Assembly: GCF_003970795.1 (NCBI RefSeq)
Contig: NZ_RWKW01000004.1
Location: 18,599-82,598 of the forward strand
Reading direction: 5' to 3'
From: Aquibium carbonis
GTDB taxonomy: Bacteria > Pseudomonadota > Alphaproteobacteria > Rhizobiales > Rhizobiaceae
Length of the DNA: 64,000 bases
Shown: in pieces, positions 54,188-63,066 of the stretch
Layout: each line of letters begins with the position of its first letter
Position numbering within the stretch: position 1 is the first letter of the stretch
Made by a program: the position numbers and the translations under genes
Notes under the pieces: model-generated
Seen by the model: the letters and a program-made list of their open reading frames with translations, nothing else
Database searches by the model: none
What the model was told of the DNA's origin: nothing

Positions 54188-55168
54188 ATGCCGTTGCCGG
54201 CGCCGAATCTCTATCCGCCCTTTCACATCGTCCGGCTGAGCCATGTCGAGCTTCATGTCACCGACCTCGCCCGGTCGCGGGCCTTCTGGGTCGATACGCT
54301 CGGCCTGCAGGTGACGCACGAGGACGACGAACTGATCACGCTTCGGGCGATGGAGGAGCGCAACCACCACTGCGTCATCCTGCGCAAGGCGGATCAGCCC
54401 TCGGCCGGCCATCTCGCCTTCAAGGTCTATGCCGAAGAGGATCTCGACAAGGCGCATGCCTGGCTTTCGGCGCGCGGGCACGCGGTCGAATGGGTGGAAC
54501 GCCCCTGGCAGAACCGCACGCTGCGCACCCGCGATCCACAGGGCGTTCCGCTGGAGTTCTACGCGACGATGGAGCGGCTGGCGCCAATCCATCAGAAGTA
54601 TGCGCTCTACAAGGGCGTCAAACCGCTGCGGATCGACCATTTCAATTGCTTCTCGACCGATGTCGATGCGTCGGTCGCGTTCTACAACGACATCGGCTTC
54701 CGGATCAGCGAGTACACCGAGGACGAGGAAAGCAAGCGGCTCTGGGCCGCCTGGATGCATCGCAAGGGCGGCGTCCACGACATGGCCTTCACCAATGGCC
54801 GCGGACCGCGCCTGCACCACGTCGCCTTCTGGGTGCCCACGCCACTCAACATCATCGACCTGCTCGACCTGATGTCGACGACCGGCTATCTCGCAAACAT
54901 CGAGCGCGGTCCCGGCCGGCACGGCATATCCAATGCCTTTTTCCTCTACATCCGGGATCCGGATGGACATCGCGTCGAGATCTACTGCTCCGACTATCTG
55001 ACGATCGACCCCGATCACGAGCCGATCCGGTGGGATCTGAAGGATCCGCAGCGGCAGACGCTGTGGGGGGCACCGGCGCCAAAAAGCTGGTTCGAGGAAG
55101 GCACGGCCTTTGCCGATACCGAGATCGGCGAGCCGACACTGGCCGCAAAGCCGATCGTGGCGCCCTGA
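54188..55168 (+). CDS. hpaD: 3,4-dihydroxyphenylacetate 2,3-dioxygenase (extradiol, VOC type)
   Basis: A 326-residue type I extradiol dioxygenase with two vicinal oxygen chelate modules. Iron ligands by alignment of motifs are H151 (LRIDHFNCFS), H211 (RLHHVAFWV) and E264 (GHRVEIYCSDY), offset by three to four from the known H155/H214/E267 arrangement. It opens the ring of homoprotocatechuate. Preceded by a GGGAGGAAA ribosome site. Confidence 0.92.
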   Translation: MPLPAPNLYPPFHIVRLSHVELHVTDLARSRAFWVDTLGLQVTHEDDELITLRAMEERNHHCVILRKADQPSAGHLAFKVYAEEDLDKAHAWLSARGHAVEWVERPWQNRTLRTRDPQGVPLEFYATMERLAPIHQKYALYKGVKPLRIDHFNCFSTDVDASVAFYNDIGFRISEYTEDEESKRLWAAWMHRKGGVHDMAFTNGRGPRLHHVAFWVPTPLNIIDLLDLMSTTGYLANIERGPGRHGISNAFFLYIRDPDGHRVEIYCSDYLTIDPDHEPIRWDLKDPQRQTLWGAPAPKSWFEEGTAFADTEIGEPTLAAKPIVAP

Positions 55169-55214
55169 CCCGGACACCCGCGGCAGGCCGGATAGCGGCG
55201 AGGAGGAGAAGGAC

Positions 55215-56090
55215 ATGAGCGCACGGACACGGTTCGTCAGCTTCACCCACGTGGACCGCCCGGGCTGGGGCCTGGAGACCGAGGACGGCATCATCGACCT
55301 GTCGCGGCGCTATGGGCATCGATGGCCGAGCCTGCGCGAGGTGGTGGAGGCGCACGCGCTCGCCGCACTCGCCGAGGAGTGCGCCGACCACGCACCGGAT
55401 TTCCCGGTCGATGAAATGGCCTATGACATCCCGATCCCGCGGCCGGAAAAGATCATCTGCGTGGGCGTCAACTACCCGGATCGCAACGAAGAGTACAAGG
55501 ACGGCCAGGCGGCACCCGGAAATCCGTCGCTTTTCGTCCGCTTCCCGCGCTCCTTCGTCGGCCATGGCCAGGCCTTGGTGCGGCCGCCGGAATCCGACCA
55601 GCTGGATTACGAGGGCGAGATCGCGCTGGTCATCGGAAAGACCGGTCGGCGGATATCGGAAGCGGCCGCGCTCTATCATGTCGCGGGATTGACGCTCTGC
55701 AACGAAGGCACGATCCGCGATTGGGTGCGGCACGCGAAGTTCAACGTGACCCAGGGCAAGAACTTCGACGGGACGGGTTCGCTTGGCCCGTGGCTCATCC
55801 CCTACGTGGACGAGGCGCAGATTGCCGACATCGCGCTGGAAACCCGGGTCAACGGCGCGGTGCGCCAGCGTGACCGGACGAGCCGCATGATCTTTTCGTT
55901 CCGACGCATCATCGCCTATGTGTCGACGTTCACGACCCTTGTCCCGGGCGATGTCATCGTGACCGGCACGCCGACCGGCGCCGGTGCACGGCGCGAGCCG
56001 CCCGTGTGGCTGAAGCCGGGAGACGTGGTGGAGGTCGAGGCCGACGGCCTCGGCGTTCTGCGCAACGACGTCCGCGACGAGGTTGCCTGA
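55215..56090 (+). CDS. hpaG: Fumarylacetoacetate hydrolase family protein, HpaG-like decarboxylase/isomerase
   Basis: A 291-residue single-domain FAH protein; E. coli HpaG is a two-domain fusion. IICVGVNYPDRNEEYKDGQA and LDYEGEIALVIGKTGR carry the metal-binding acidic residues, and VIVTGTPTGAGA the final loop. It decarboxylates and isomerises the muconate product to 2-hydroxyhepta-2,4-diene-1,7-dioate. Strong AGGAGGAGAAGG ribosome site; its stop overlaps the hpaH start. Confidence 0.85.
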   Translation: MSARTRFVSFTHVDRPGWGLETEDGIIDLSRRYGHRWPSLREVVEAHALAALAEECADHAPDFPVDEMAYDIPIPRPEKIICVGVNYPDRNEEYKDGQAAPGNPSLFVRFPRSFVGHGQALVRPPESDQLDYEGEIALVIGKTGRRISEAAALYHVAGLTLCNEGTIRDWVRHAKFNVTQGKNFDGTGSLGPWLIPYVDEAQIADIALETRVNGAVRQRDRTSRMIFSFRRIIAYVSTFTTLVPGDVIVTGTPTGAGARREPPVWLKPGDVVEVEADGLGVLRNDVRDEVA

Positions 56091-56893
56091 TGCTGTCCGA
56101 GCGAGACATCGCCGCAGCCGCGGAAAGGCTGGAGACGGCCGAACGGACGCGCATCCAGACGGGGCTCCTGTCGCTCGCGCATGCCGGCATGACCATGGAC
56201 GATGCCTATGCGGTGCAGGCCGCCTTCGTGGCGCGAAAGCGCGCCGCGGGACGGCGGGTAATCGGCTGGAAGATCGGCCTGACCTCGAAGGCCATGCAAC
56301 AGGCGCTGGGGATCGACACCCCCGACTCGGGCGTTCTGCTCGACGACATGCTGTTCGAGGACGGCGCCGCGATCGCGCCCGACCGCTTCATCCAGCCGCG
56401 TATCGAGGCCGAGATCGCCTTCGTGATGAAGGCTCCGCTTGCGGGGCCGAACGTCACCGTCTTCGACGTGCTGGCGGCGACGGATTATGTCGTGCCATCG
56501 CTGGAAATCCTCGACACCCGCATCCTGCGCACCGATCCGGCGACGGGAAAGGCGCGCACCATCGTCGACACCATCTCCGACAATGCCGCCAATGCCGGAG
56601 TCGTTCTCGGCGGCCGCGCCACACGGCCCGACAAGATCGACCTGCGCTGGATGGGCGCCATCGTCTCGCGCAATGCCGAGGTGGAAGAGACCGGGCTCGG
56701 CGCCGGGGTTCTCAACAACCCCGCGCGCGGGATTGCCTGGCTCGCCAACCGCCTGGCCGTCTATGGCGACCGCATCGAGCCCGGCCAGATCGTGCTCGCC
56801 GGTTCGTTCATCCGGCCGATCGAGGCGCGTCACGGCGATACGATCGTCGCCGATTTCGGGCGACAGGGAACCGTGAGCTGCCACTTCAGGTGA
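56090..56893 (+). CDS. hpaH: 2-oxo-hept-4-ene-1,7-dioate hydratase
   Basis: A 267-residue hydratase of the MhpD/HpaH group. RRVIGWKIGLTSKAMQQALG and IQPRIEAEIAFVMKAPLAG hold the metal site; VLGGRATRPD and GSFIRPIEARHGD follow. It hydrates the dienoate before aldol cleavage. TGATG overlap with hpaG. The next enzyme, the HpaI aldolase, is not in the window. Confidence 0.9.
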   Translation: MLSERDIAAAAERLETAERTRIQTGLLSLAHAGMTMDDAYAVQAAFVARKRAAGRRVIGWKIGLTSKAMQQALGIDTPDSGVLLDDMLFEDGAAIAPDRFIQPRIEAEIAFVMKAPLAGPNVTVFDVLAATDYVVPSLEILDTRILRTDPATGKARTIVDTISDNAANAGVVLGGRATRPDKIDLRWMGAIVSRNAEVEETGLGAGVLNNPARGIAWLANRLAVYGDRIEPGQIVLAGSFIRPIEARHGDTIVADFGRQGTVSCHFR

Positions 56894-56983
56894 GGGCGCG
56901 ATGACGCGACCTCGGCTTCGGCTTGCCGATCTGCTCCTCTTCTCCTAGAGGGAGAACCCAAGCGATTAAAAGGGGCGCGAATC

Positions 56984-57484
56984 ATGCCACGGACGCGCGC
57001 GGATCTGATGGCCTTTCTCGACGGTCTCGGCATCCAGACGAAGACGGTCGACCATCCGCCTCTCTACACGGTCGAGCAGTCGCAGGCGCTGCGCGGTGAG
57101 ATTGCCGGTGCTCACACCAAGAATCTGTTCGTCAAGGACAAGAAGGGCCGCTACTTCCTGCTGACCGTCGGCGAGGAGGCGGAGGTGGACCTCAAGACGG
57201 TTCACCAGCTGATCGGGGCGTCCGGGCGCGTGTCGTTCGGCAAGCCGGACGCGCTCATGGAGCTGCTTGGCGTGCAACCCGGAGCGGTGACCGCGCTGGG
57301 CGTCATCAACGACACCAGCGGCCTCGTGACGCTGGTTCTCGACGCCGGCTTGATGCAGAATGAAATCGTGAACTGCCATCCGCTGACCAACGAGGCGACC
57401 ACGAGCATCGCCAGCAACGATCTCGTCCGCTTTGCGGAAGCGACGGGACATGCGCCACTGGTCTTGAACCTGGCGACCGCATAG
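56984..57484 (+). CDS. Prolyl-tRNA editing protein (ProX/YbaK family)
   Basis: A 166-residue free-standing editing domain. GAHTKNLFVKDKKGRYFLLT carries the KNLFL-like motif with the conserved lysine, GRVSFGKPDALMELLGVQPG, then AVTALGVIND, is the substrate pocket. It hydrolyses Ala-tRNA(Pro) or a similar mischarged tRNA. In related genomes it lies near the trx-LON-Trm112 series as here, so the hpa operon stops before the conserved block. Confidence 0.9.
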   Translation: MPRTRADLMAFLDGLGIQTKTVDHPPLYTVEQSQALRGEIAGAHTKNLFVKDKKGRYFLLTVGEEAEVDLKTVHQLIGASGRVSFGKPDALMELLGVQPGAVTALGVINDTSGLVTLVLDAGLMQNEIVNCHPLTNEATTSIASNDLVRFAEATGHAPLVLNLATA

Positions 57485-57527
57485 CCACATGACGGCGAAA
57501 TCGCCCGAGAATCGGAAAGCCTGAGAC

Positions 57528-58490
57528 ATGAGCACCAGGGACAACCCCTTCGCCGGACCGAATGGCGGATACGACACCGAGGTCAGCTTCGGAATGCAAC
57601 CGTCCGCGCCCGCCAAGGGCGCCGGCGAGCTGATCAAGGACACGACGACCGCCGCCTTTACCGCCGACGTCATCCAGGAATCCCGCAACCAGACCGTCCT
57701 GGTCGACTTCTGGGCGCCGTGGTGCGGTCCCTGCAAGCAGCTTACGCCGGTGCTGGAGAAGGCGGTGCGGGAAGCTGGCGGCGCGGTCAAGCTGGTCAAG
57801 ATGAACATCGACGATCATCCGGCGATCGCCGGACAGCTCGGCATCCAGTCGATCCCGGCGGTCATCGCGTTTCGTGACGGGCGCCCGCTCGACGGTTTCA
57901 TGGGCGCCTTGCCCGAAAGCCAGGTCAAGGCCTTCATCAAGAAGGTCGGCGGCGAGGCAGCCGACCCAGTCGAGGATGCGCTCGCCGACGCGGCGGCGGC
58001 CATGCAGGCCGGCGACCTCGAAGCCGCAGGCGCGATCTACGGCAGCATTCTCCAGGCGGTTCCCGGCCATCCGGTCGCATCGGGCGCGCTGGCCAGCCTG
58101 CTGGTCGATCTCGGCGACATCGAGTCGGCCAAAACCGTCGTTGCCGAGGCTGTGGTCGGGGACAAGGAGCCGGCCGAGCTGGCAAGCGCCAGAACACGCA
58201 TCGCGCTTGCCGAAGAGGTGGCCGCGCTCGGTGATCCTCGGGAACTGCTGGCAAGGCTGGAACAGAACCCGGATGACCACGACGCCCGGTTCGATCTCGC
58301 GCTGATGCAGAATGCGCAGGGCCTGCGGTCGGAGGCGGCCGACAGCCTGCTGTACATCATCAAGGCGGACCGAAGCTGGCGGGAAGACGGCGCCCGTTCG
58401 CAGCTGCTGAAGTTCTTCGAGGCTTGGGGCATGACGGATCCGGCAACGCTTGCGGCACGGCGGCGGCTTTCGTCGGTCCTGTTTTCCTGA
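57528..58490 (+). CDS. Thioredoxin-TPR protein (CnoX/YbbN-like co-chaperone)
   Basis: A 320-residue protein. The thioredoxin domain (residues 35-145) has an intact WAPWCGPCKQL active site and IQSIPAVIAF with the cis-proline. The C-terminal half is TPR-like (AMQAGDLEAAGAIYGSILQA; DARFDLALMQNAQGLRSEAA). CnoX proteins hold client proteins and cooperate with GroEL or DnaK. Followed by a terminator. Confidence 0.9.
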   Translation: MSTRDNPFAGPNGGYDTEVSFGMQPSAPAKGAGELIKDTTTAAFTADVIQESRNQTVLVDFWAPWCGPCKQLTPVLEKAVREAGGAVKLVKMNIDDHPAIAGQLGIQSIPAVIAFRDGRPLDGFMGALPESQVKAFIKKVGGEAADPVEDALADAAAAMQAGDLEAAGAIYGSILQAVPGHPVASGALASLLVDLGDIESAKTVVAEAVVGDKEPAELASARTRIALAEEVAALGDPRELLARLEQNPDDHDARFDLALMQNAQGLRSEAADSLLYIIKADRSWREDGARSQLLKFFEAWGMTDPATLAARRRLSSVLFS

Positions 58491-58504
58491 GGCAGGATGT
58501 GCGA

Positions 58505-58538
58505 CAATCCCGGTGAGGGATTGCCTTTCGTATTTTTC
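58505..58538 (+). terminator. Rho-independent terminator after the thioredoxin-TPR gene
   Basis: CAATCCC and GGGATTG form a 7-bp stem with a GGTGA loop, followed by a T-rich stretch ending in TATTTTTCG. It starts 15 bases after the stop codon. Confidence 0.7.
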
Positions 58539-58742
58539 GTTCCAGATTCCGGGGTGTGAATTCGACGCTTCATTGTCATTGCCTGTCGGCGACGGAGCAG
58601 GAAGGTCGAATCCAGGCTCCAACGGATTCATGTGGTCCGGCTATTGGTTTCTTGGTTTTGACAGTGCCTCGGGCAATTTCCCGGCCACGATGCGAATGTC
58701 GGAATCGGACCGTTGGGGATGTCCCGCAGGAGGCTGATCCCG

Positions 58743-59414
58743 TTGCAAGCTGGTAACGCGCATTATCGTAGTCCGACGGACTTTCCGTCGATCGTGCCTG
58801 TCTTCCCGCTGTCGGCGGCGCTGCTCTTGCCGGGCGGGCGCATGCCGCTCAACGTCTTCGAGCCACGCTACATCGAGATGATCGACCAGGTTCTTTCGTC
58901 CGATCGGCTGATCGGCATGATCCAGCCCCGGCTGGATGGTGGACTGCGCGCCGATGGCGAACCGGAGCTTTGCGAGGTGGGTTGCCTGGGGCGGCTCACC
59001 TCGTTCACCGAGACAGGCGACGGCCGCTACCTCATTTCCCTGCAAGGCATCTGTCGCTTCCGCATCGTGGAAGAAGTGGTGTCGCGCGAGCCGTTCCGAC
59101 GCTGCAGCATGATGGTGTTTGCGGGCGATCTCGACCTCGAACGCGAAGCGGCGGAAGTCGATCGCGATGCGCTGCTCAAGGCGTTTCGGTCCTATCTCAA
59201 GGCCAATGAGCTGGAAGCCGACTGGGAGTCGATCAGCCGGGCGGAAAACGCCATGCTGGTCAATGCGCTGTCGATGATGGCGCCCTATGGCGCGGTCGAG
59301 AAGCAGGCGCTGCTCGAAGCGCCGGATCTCAGGACGCGCGCCGAAACGCTGATCGCGATCACCGAGATGGAGCTTGCGCGCGACAGCGACGGCTTCGGCA
59401 CCAGCCTGCAGTAG
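58743..59414 (+). CDS. LON peptidase substrate-binding domain protein
   Basis: A 223-residue protein with only the LON N-terminal domain: IVPVFPLSAALLLPGGRMPL, NVFEPRYIEMIDQVL, GCLGRLTSFTETGDGRYLIS and a GICRFRI strand. No ATPase or protease part is present. The start is a TTG (MQAGNAHYRS) because a perfect AGGAGG lies nine bases upstream; the preceding 250-bp gap holds a terminator and a TTGACA at 58668. Confidence 0.88.
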   Translation: MQAGNAHYRSPTDFPSIVPVFPLSAALLLPGGRMPLNVFEPRYIEMIDQVLSSDRLIGMIQPRLDGGLRADGEPELCEVGCLGRLTSFTETGDGRYLISLQGICRFRIVEEVVSREPFRRCSMMVFAGDLDLEREAAEVDRDALLKAFRSYLKANELEADWESISRAENAMLVNALSMMAPYGAVEKQALLEAPDLRTRAETLIAITEMELARDSDGFGTSLQ

Positions 59415-59423
59415 GAACGGGAC

Positions 59424-59639
59424 ATGAGCGAAGGCGAGCGCGTCGCCGTCATCGATACGAAGCTTCTGGAGCTGATGGCCTGTCCGATCAGCAAGGGGCC
59501 GCTGGTCTACGACGCGGCGCGCTCGGAGCTCGTGTCGAAGCGCGCCAGGCTGGCTTATCCCGTGCGCGACGGCATTCCGATCATGCTGCCGTCGGAAGCC
59601 CGTTCCCTGCGCGACGACCCGGAGGCCGAAAACCGCTGA
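59424..59639 (+). CDS. Trm112 family protein
   Basis: A 71-residue protein: [20 protein letters not shown], then [18 protein letters not shown]. It has the single-cysteine bacterial form. Trm112-like proteins activate methyltransferases in eukaryotes; the bacterial role is unclear. It follows the LON-domain gene by nine bases. Confidence 0.9.
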   Translation: MSEGERVAVIDTKLLELMACPISKGPLVYDAARSELVSKRARLAYPVRDGIPIMLPSEARSLRDDPEAENR

Positions 59640-59688
59640 CTTTCGAGGCCGATGCGGGCGGACGTCCGGCGCTTGCCTTGCTGCCTGG

Positions 59689-62600
59689 TCAGTGGAAGTT
59701 GCGCCCTTTCGGCATCACCGCGCCGGATCGGCGCGCCAGCGCCTCGTAGTCTTCCCGAAGGCCGGGGATCTCCTCCATGAGGGCGGCCAGCTTCGAGCCC
59801 TTCCTCGCCTTCTCACGCTGTTCCACGACGGGCCGGCGGACCTCGTCGGCATTGGCGAGCGAATCGATCAGATAGGCCTCCTCGGACAGTTCGCCGAGAC
59901 GCTGCGTGATGTCCTCGACCGTGTCGGCCACGAGATGGATGACGCCCGATTCGGATTGCACCCTGCCCCTTACCCGGACGAGACGCGAGCCGATGACGAT
60001 GGCGCGAAAGCGCTCGAACACCTTCGGCCAGACGATGATGTTGGCCACGCCGGTCTCGTCCTCGATGGTCATGAAGATCACGCCCTTGGCCGATCCCGGG
60101 CGCTGCCGCACCAGCACCAGGCCGCAGACGCAGGCACGAGCGCCGCTGCGCATGGTTTCGAGCGATGCGTTCGCGACCACCCTCTCAGCGACGAGGCGCT
60201 GGCGCAGGAACGAGACGGGATGGGCCTTCAGCGACAGCGACAACGTCCGATAATCGTGGATGACATGCTCGCCGAGCGGCATGGCGGGCAGCCGCATCTC
60301 CGGTTCGCGATCGGCGAGCTTCAGCCGGGGATCGTCGAGCAGCGGCAGGAAGGCATCGGCTTTCGTGTCGTCGAGGCCCTGCACCGCCCAGAGCGCATCG
60401 CGCCGGTCGAGCCCGAGCGAGCGGAAGGCATCCGCCCGCGCAAGCCGCTCCAGTGTCGAGCGCGGCAAGCCGGTGCGCAGCCACAAATCGCGCACGGAAT
60501 CGTAGCCTGAGCCCCGACGCTCCACCAGCCGCAGCATCTCGTCCTGCCGCAGGCCCTTGATCTGCCGCAGGCCGAGCCGCACCGCATGGCGCGTTCTGAT
60601 GACGTCCCGCATCTCGCGGTGACGCGGCGCGATCCGGCTCTCGTCGAACCCGGTTTTCTCCAGCGTGCCATCCCAGCCGGAATGGTTGATGTCGGGCTCG
60701 CAGACCTCGACGCCGTGCTCGCGCGCGTCTCGCACCAGTTGCGAGGGGGCATAGAAGCCCATCGGCTGCGAGTTGAGGATCGCGGCGCAGAAGACGTCCG
60801 GATAGAGCGCCTTGAACCAGCACGAGGCGTAGACCAGAAGCGCGAAGGAGGCGGCGTGGCTCTCGGGGAAGCCGTATTCGCCGAAACCCTCGATCTGCTT
60901 GAAGCAGCGCTCGGCGAAATCGCGCTCGTAGCCGCGCGAGACCATGCCGTCGATCATCTTCCGGCGCAGCGTGCCGATCGTGCCGACGCGTCGGAAGGTT
61001 GCCATGGCGCGGCGCAGCTGGTCGGCCTCGCCCGGGGTGAAGCCGCCGGCAACGATGGCGATCTTCATCGCCTGCTCCTGGAAGAGCGGAACGCCGAGCG
61101 TGCGCTCCAGCACCGCCCGAAGCTCGGGGCGCGGATATTCCGGCTGTTCGAGGCCCTGCCGGCGCCGCAAGTAGGGGTGCACCATGTCGCCCTGGATCGG
61201 CCCCGGCCGCACGATCGCCACCTCGATGACGAGGTCGTAGAAGGCGCGCGGCCTCAGCCGCGGCAGCATGGTCATCTGGGCGCGGCTCTCGATCTGGAAG
61301 ACGCCGATCGTGTCGGCGCGGCAGATCATGTCGTAGACGCGGGGATCCTCCTTGGGGATGGTCGCCAGCGTCAGGCGCTGGGGATGATCGTCCGGGTAAT
61401 GGCGCTCGAGGAGGTCGAAGGCGCGGCGCAGGCACGACAGCATGCCGAGCGCCAGGATGTCGACCTTGAGGATGCCGACCGCGTCGAGGTCGTCCTTGTC
61501 CCACTCGACCATGCGACGCTCCTCCATCGCCGTCCGGACGATGGGCACGATCTCGTCGAGCCGGTCACGGGTGATGACGAAGCCGCCGACATGCTGGGAG
61601 AGATGGCGCGGAAAACCCAGGATCTCGTTGGCGCGGTCGACCAGATGGCGCGTCAGCGGCTCTTCCATGTCGAGGCCGGCGGCCCTGGCCTCCTCGCCGC
61701 CGAGGCCTGAGGTCGACCAGCCCCAGATCGAGCCCGACAGCGCGGCCATCACGTCCTCCGAGAGGCCGAGCGCGCGGGCGGTCTCGCGCAGGGCCGAGCG
61801 GCTGCGATAGGTGACGACCGAAGCGGCCAGCGCGGTGCGCTTGGCGCTGTACTTCTCGTAGATGTAGGCGATCACCTCGTCGCGCCGGTCGTGCTCGAAG
61901 TCGACGTCGATGTCGGGCGGCTCGTTGCGCTCGGGCGAGATGAAGCGCTCGAACAGCAGATCCATGATCTCCGGCCCGACATCGGTGATGCCGATGCAGA
62001 AACAGATGATGGAATTGGCCGCCGAGCCGCGTCCCTGGCACAGGATGCCCTTTGCGCGCGCGAACTGGACGATGTCGTGGACGGTGAGGAAGTAGCGGGC
62101 ATAGTTCAGCTGCTCGACCACGGCGAGTTCGTGGCGGATGATGCCGGCCACCTTGTCGGGAACGCCGCCGGGATAGCGCCGCGCCGCGCCCTCCCAGGTC
62201 AGGCGCGCAAGCTCTTCCTGCGGGGAGGCGCCGTCGCGGGTCGGCTCGTCGGGATAGTTGTAGCGCAGTTCCGACAGCGAGAAGCCGAGTTCACCGGCGA
62301 AGCGAAGGGTCTCGGCCAGGGCACGCGGGTGGCGACGGAACAGCCGCGCCATCTCGCCTGGCGGCTTCAGGTGCCGCTCGGCATGGGCGCGCAGCTCGAA
62401 CCCGGCCTGCGCCACCGGTGTTCCAAGGCGAATGGCGGTGACGACATCCTGCAAGGGCCGACGGCCCGGCTCGTGATAGAGCGCCTCGCCCACCGCCATC
62501 AGCGGCAGGCCGGCCGCCTCGGCAAGCGCTTCGGCCTGTTCCAGCCGCCAGCGATCATGGCCGTCGAAGGCGGGCGCGACGGCGACCCGAACGGCCCGGC

Positions 62601-63066
62601 CGAAGCGCTCCCTTAGCCGGCGCAGGAAGACAAGCTCGGCGGCGCCGTCCGGACCGAGCGGCGAAAGCACGGCCAGCGACATGGCATCTCCCCAGGCCAT
62701 CAGGCCGTCGATGCTGAGGTTGGGCGCGCCCTTTTCCCCGGCTTCGTTGGCTTCCGTCAGCATCCGGCAGAGATGGCCCCAGCCCTTGCGGTCGCGCGGA
62801 TAGGCGAGCACGTCCGGCGTGCCGTCGGAAAAGACGAGCCGGCTGCCGGGATGATAGGGCAGACCTTCCTTCTGCGCCATCTTCCAGGCGCGAACGACGC
62901 CTGCCACGGTGTTGCGGTCGGCCAGCCCGAAGGCGGCGATGCCGAGGCGCCTGGCCATGACCACCTGCTCCTCCGGCGCCGAGGCGCCGCGCAGGAAGGA
63001 GAAGTTCGACTGCACGGCGAACTCCGCATAGGCAGGCGCGTCGGTGGCGCTGGCGGTCGCGGTCAT
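59689..63066 (-). CDS. dnaE2: Error-prone DNA polymerase DnaE2 (ImuC)
   Basis: A 1125-residue C-family polymerase. N-terminal PHP domain (YAEFAVQSNFSFLRGASAPE, with the canonical first metal histidine replaced), palm with GRGSAANSIICFCIGIT and the catalytic aspartates in PDIDVDFEHDRRDEV, tandem HhH region and an OB fold near residues 965-1035 (CVCGLVLVRQRPG). It carries out translesion synthesis in SOS mutagenesis. Its ATG overlaps the imuB stop. Confidence 0.96.
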   Translation of the reverse strand: MTATASATDAPAYAEFAVQSNFSFLRGASAPEEQVVMARRLGIAAFGLADRNTVAGVVRAWKMAQKEGLPYHPGSRLVFSDGTPDVLAYPRDRKGWGHLCRMLTEANEAGEKGAPNLSIDGLMAWGDAMSLAVLSPLGPDGAAELVFLRRLRERFGRAVRVAVAPAFDGHDRWRLEQAEALAEAAGLPLMAVGEALYHEPGRRPLQDVVTAIRLGTPVAQAGFELRAHAERHLKPPGEMARLFRRHPRALAETLRFAGELGFSLSELRYNYPDEPTRDGASPQEELARLTWEGAARRYPGGVPDKVAGIIRHELAVVEQLNYARYFLTVHDIVQFARAKGILCQGRGSAANSIICFCIGITDVGPEIMDLLFERFISPERNEPPDIDVDFEHDRRDEVIAYIYEKYSAKRTALAASVVTYRSRSALRETARALGLSEDVMAALSGSIWGWSTSGLGGEEARAAGLDMEEPLTRHLVDRANEILGFPRHLSQHVGGFVITRDRLDEIVPIVRTAMEERRMVEWDKDDLDAVGILKVDILALGMLSCLRRAFDLLERHYPDDHPQRLTLATIPKEDPRVYDMICRADTIGVFQIESRAQMTMLPRLRPRAFYDLVIEVAIVRPGPIQGDMVHPYLRRRQGLEQPEYPRPELRAVLERTLGVPLFQEQAMKIAIVAGGFTPGEADQLRRAMATFRRVGTIGTLRRKMIDGMVSRGYERDFAERCFKQIEGFGEYGFPESHAASFALLVYASCWFKALYPDVFCAAILNSQPMGFYAPSQLVRDAREHGVEVCEPDINHSGWDGTLEKTGFDESRIAPRHREMRDVIRTRHAVRLGLRQIKGLRQDEMLRLVERRGSGYDSVRDLWLRTGLPRSTLERLARADAFRSLGLDRRDALWAVQGLDDTKADAFLPLLDDPRLKLADREPEMRLPAMPLGEHVIHDYRTLSLSLKAHPVSFLRQRLVAERVVANASLETMRSGARACVCGLVLVRQRPGSAKGVIFMTIEDETGVANIIVWPKVFERFRAIVIGSRLVRVRGRVQSESGVIHLVADTVEDITQRLGELSEEAYLIDSLANADEVRRPVVEQREKARKGSKLAALMEEIPGLREDYEALARRSGAVMPKGRNFH

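Noticed and set aside
58450..58756. Two small open frames in the gap before the LON-domain gene
   Set aside because: They cross the end of the thioredoxin-TPR gene and its terminator, lack ribosome sites and have no recognisable motif.
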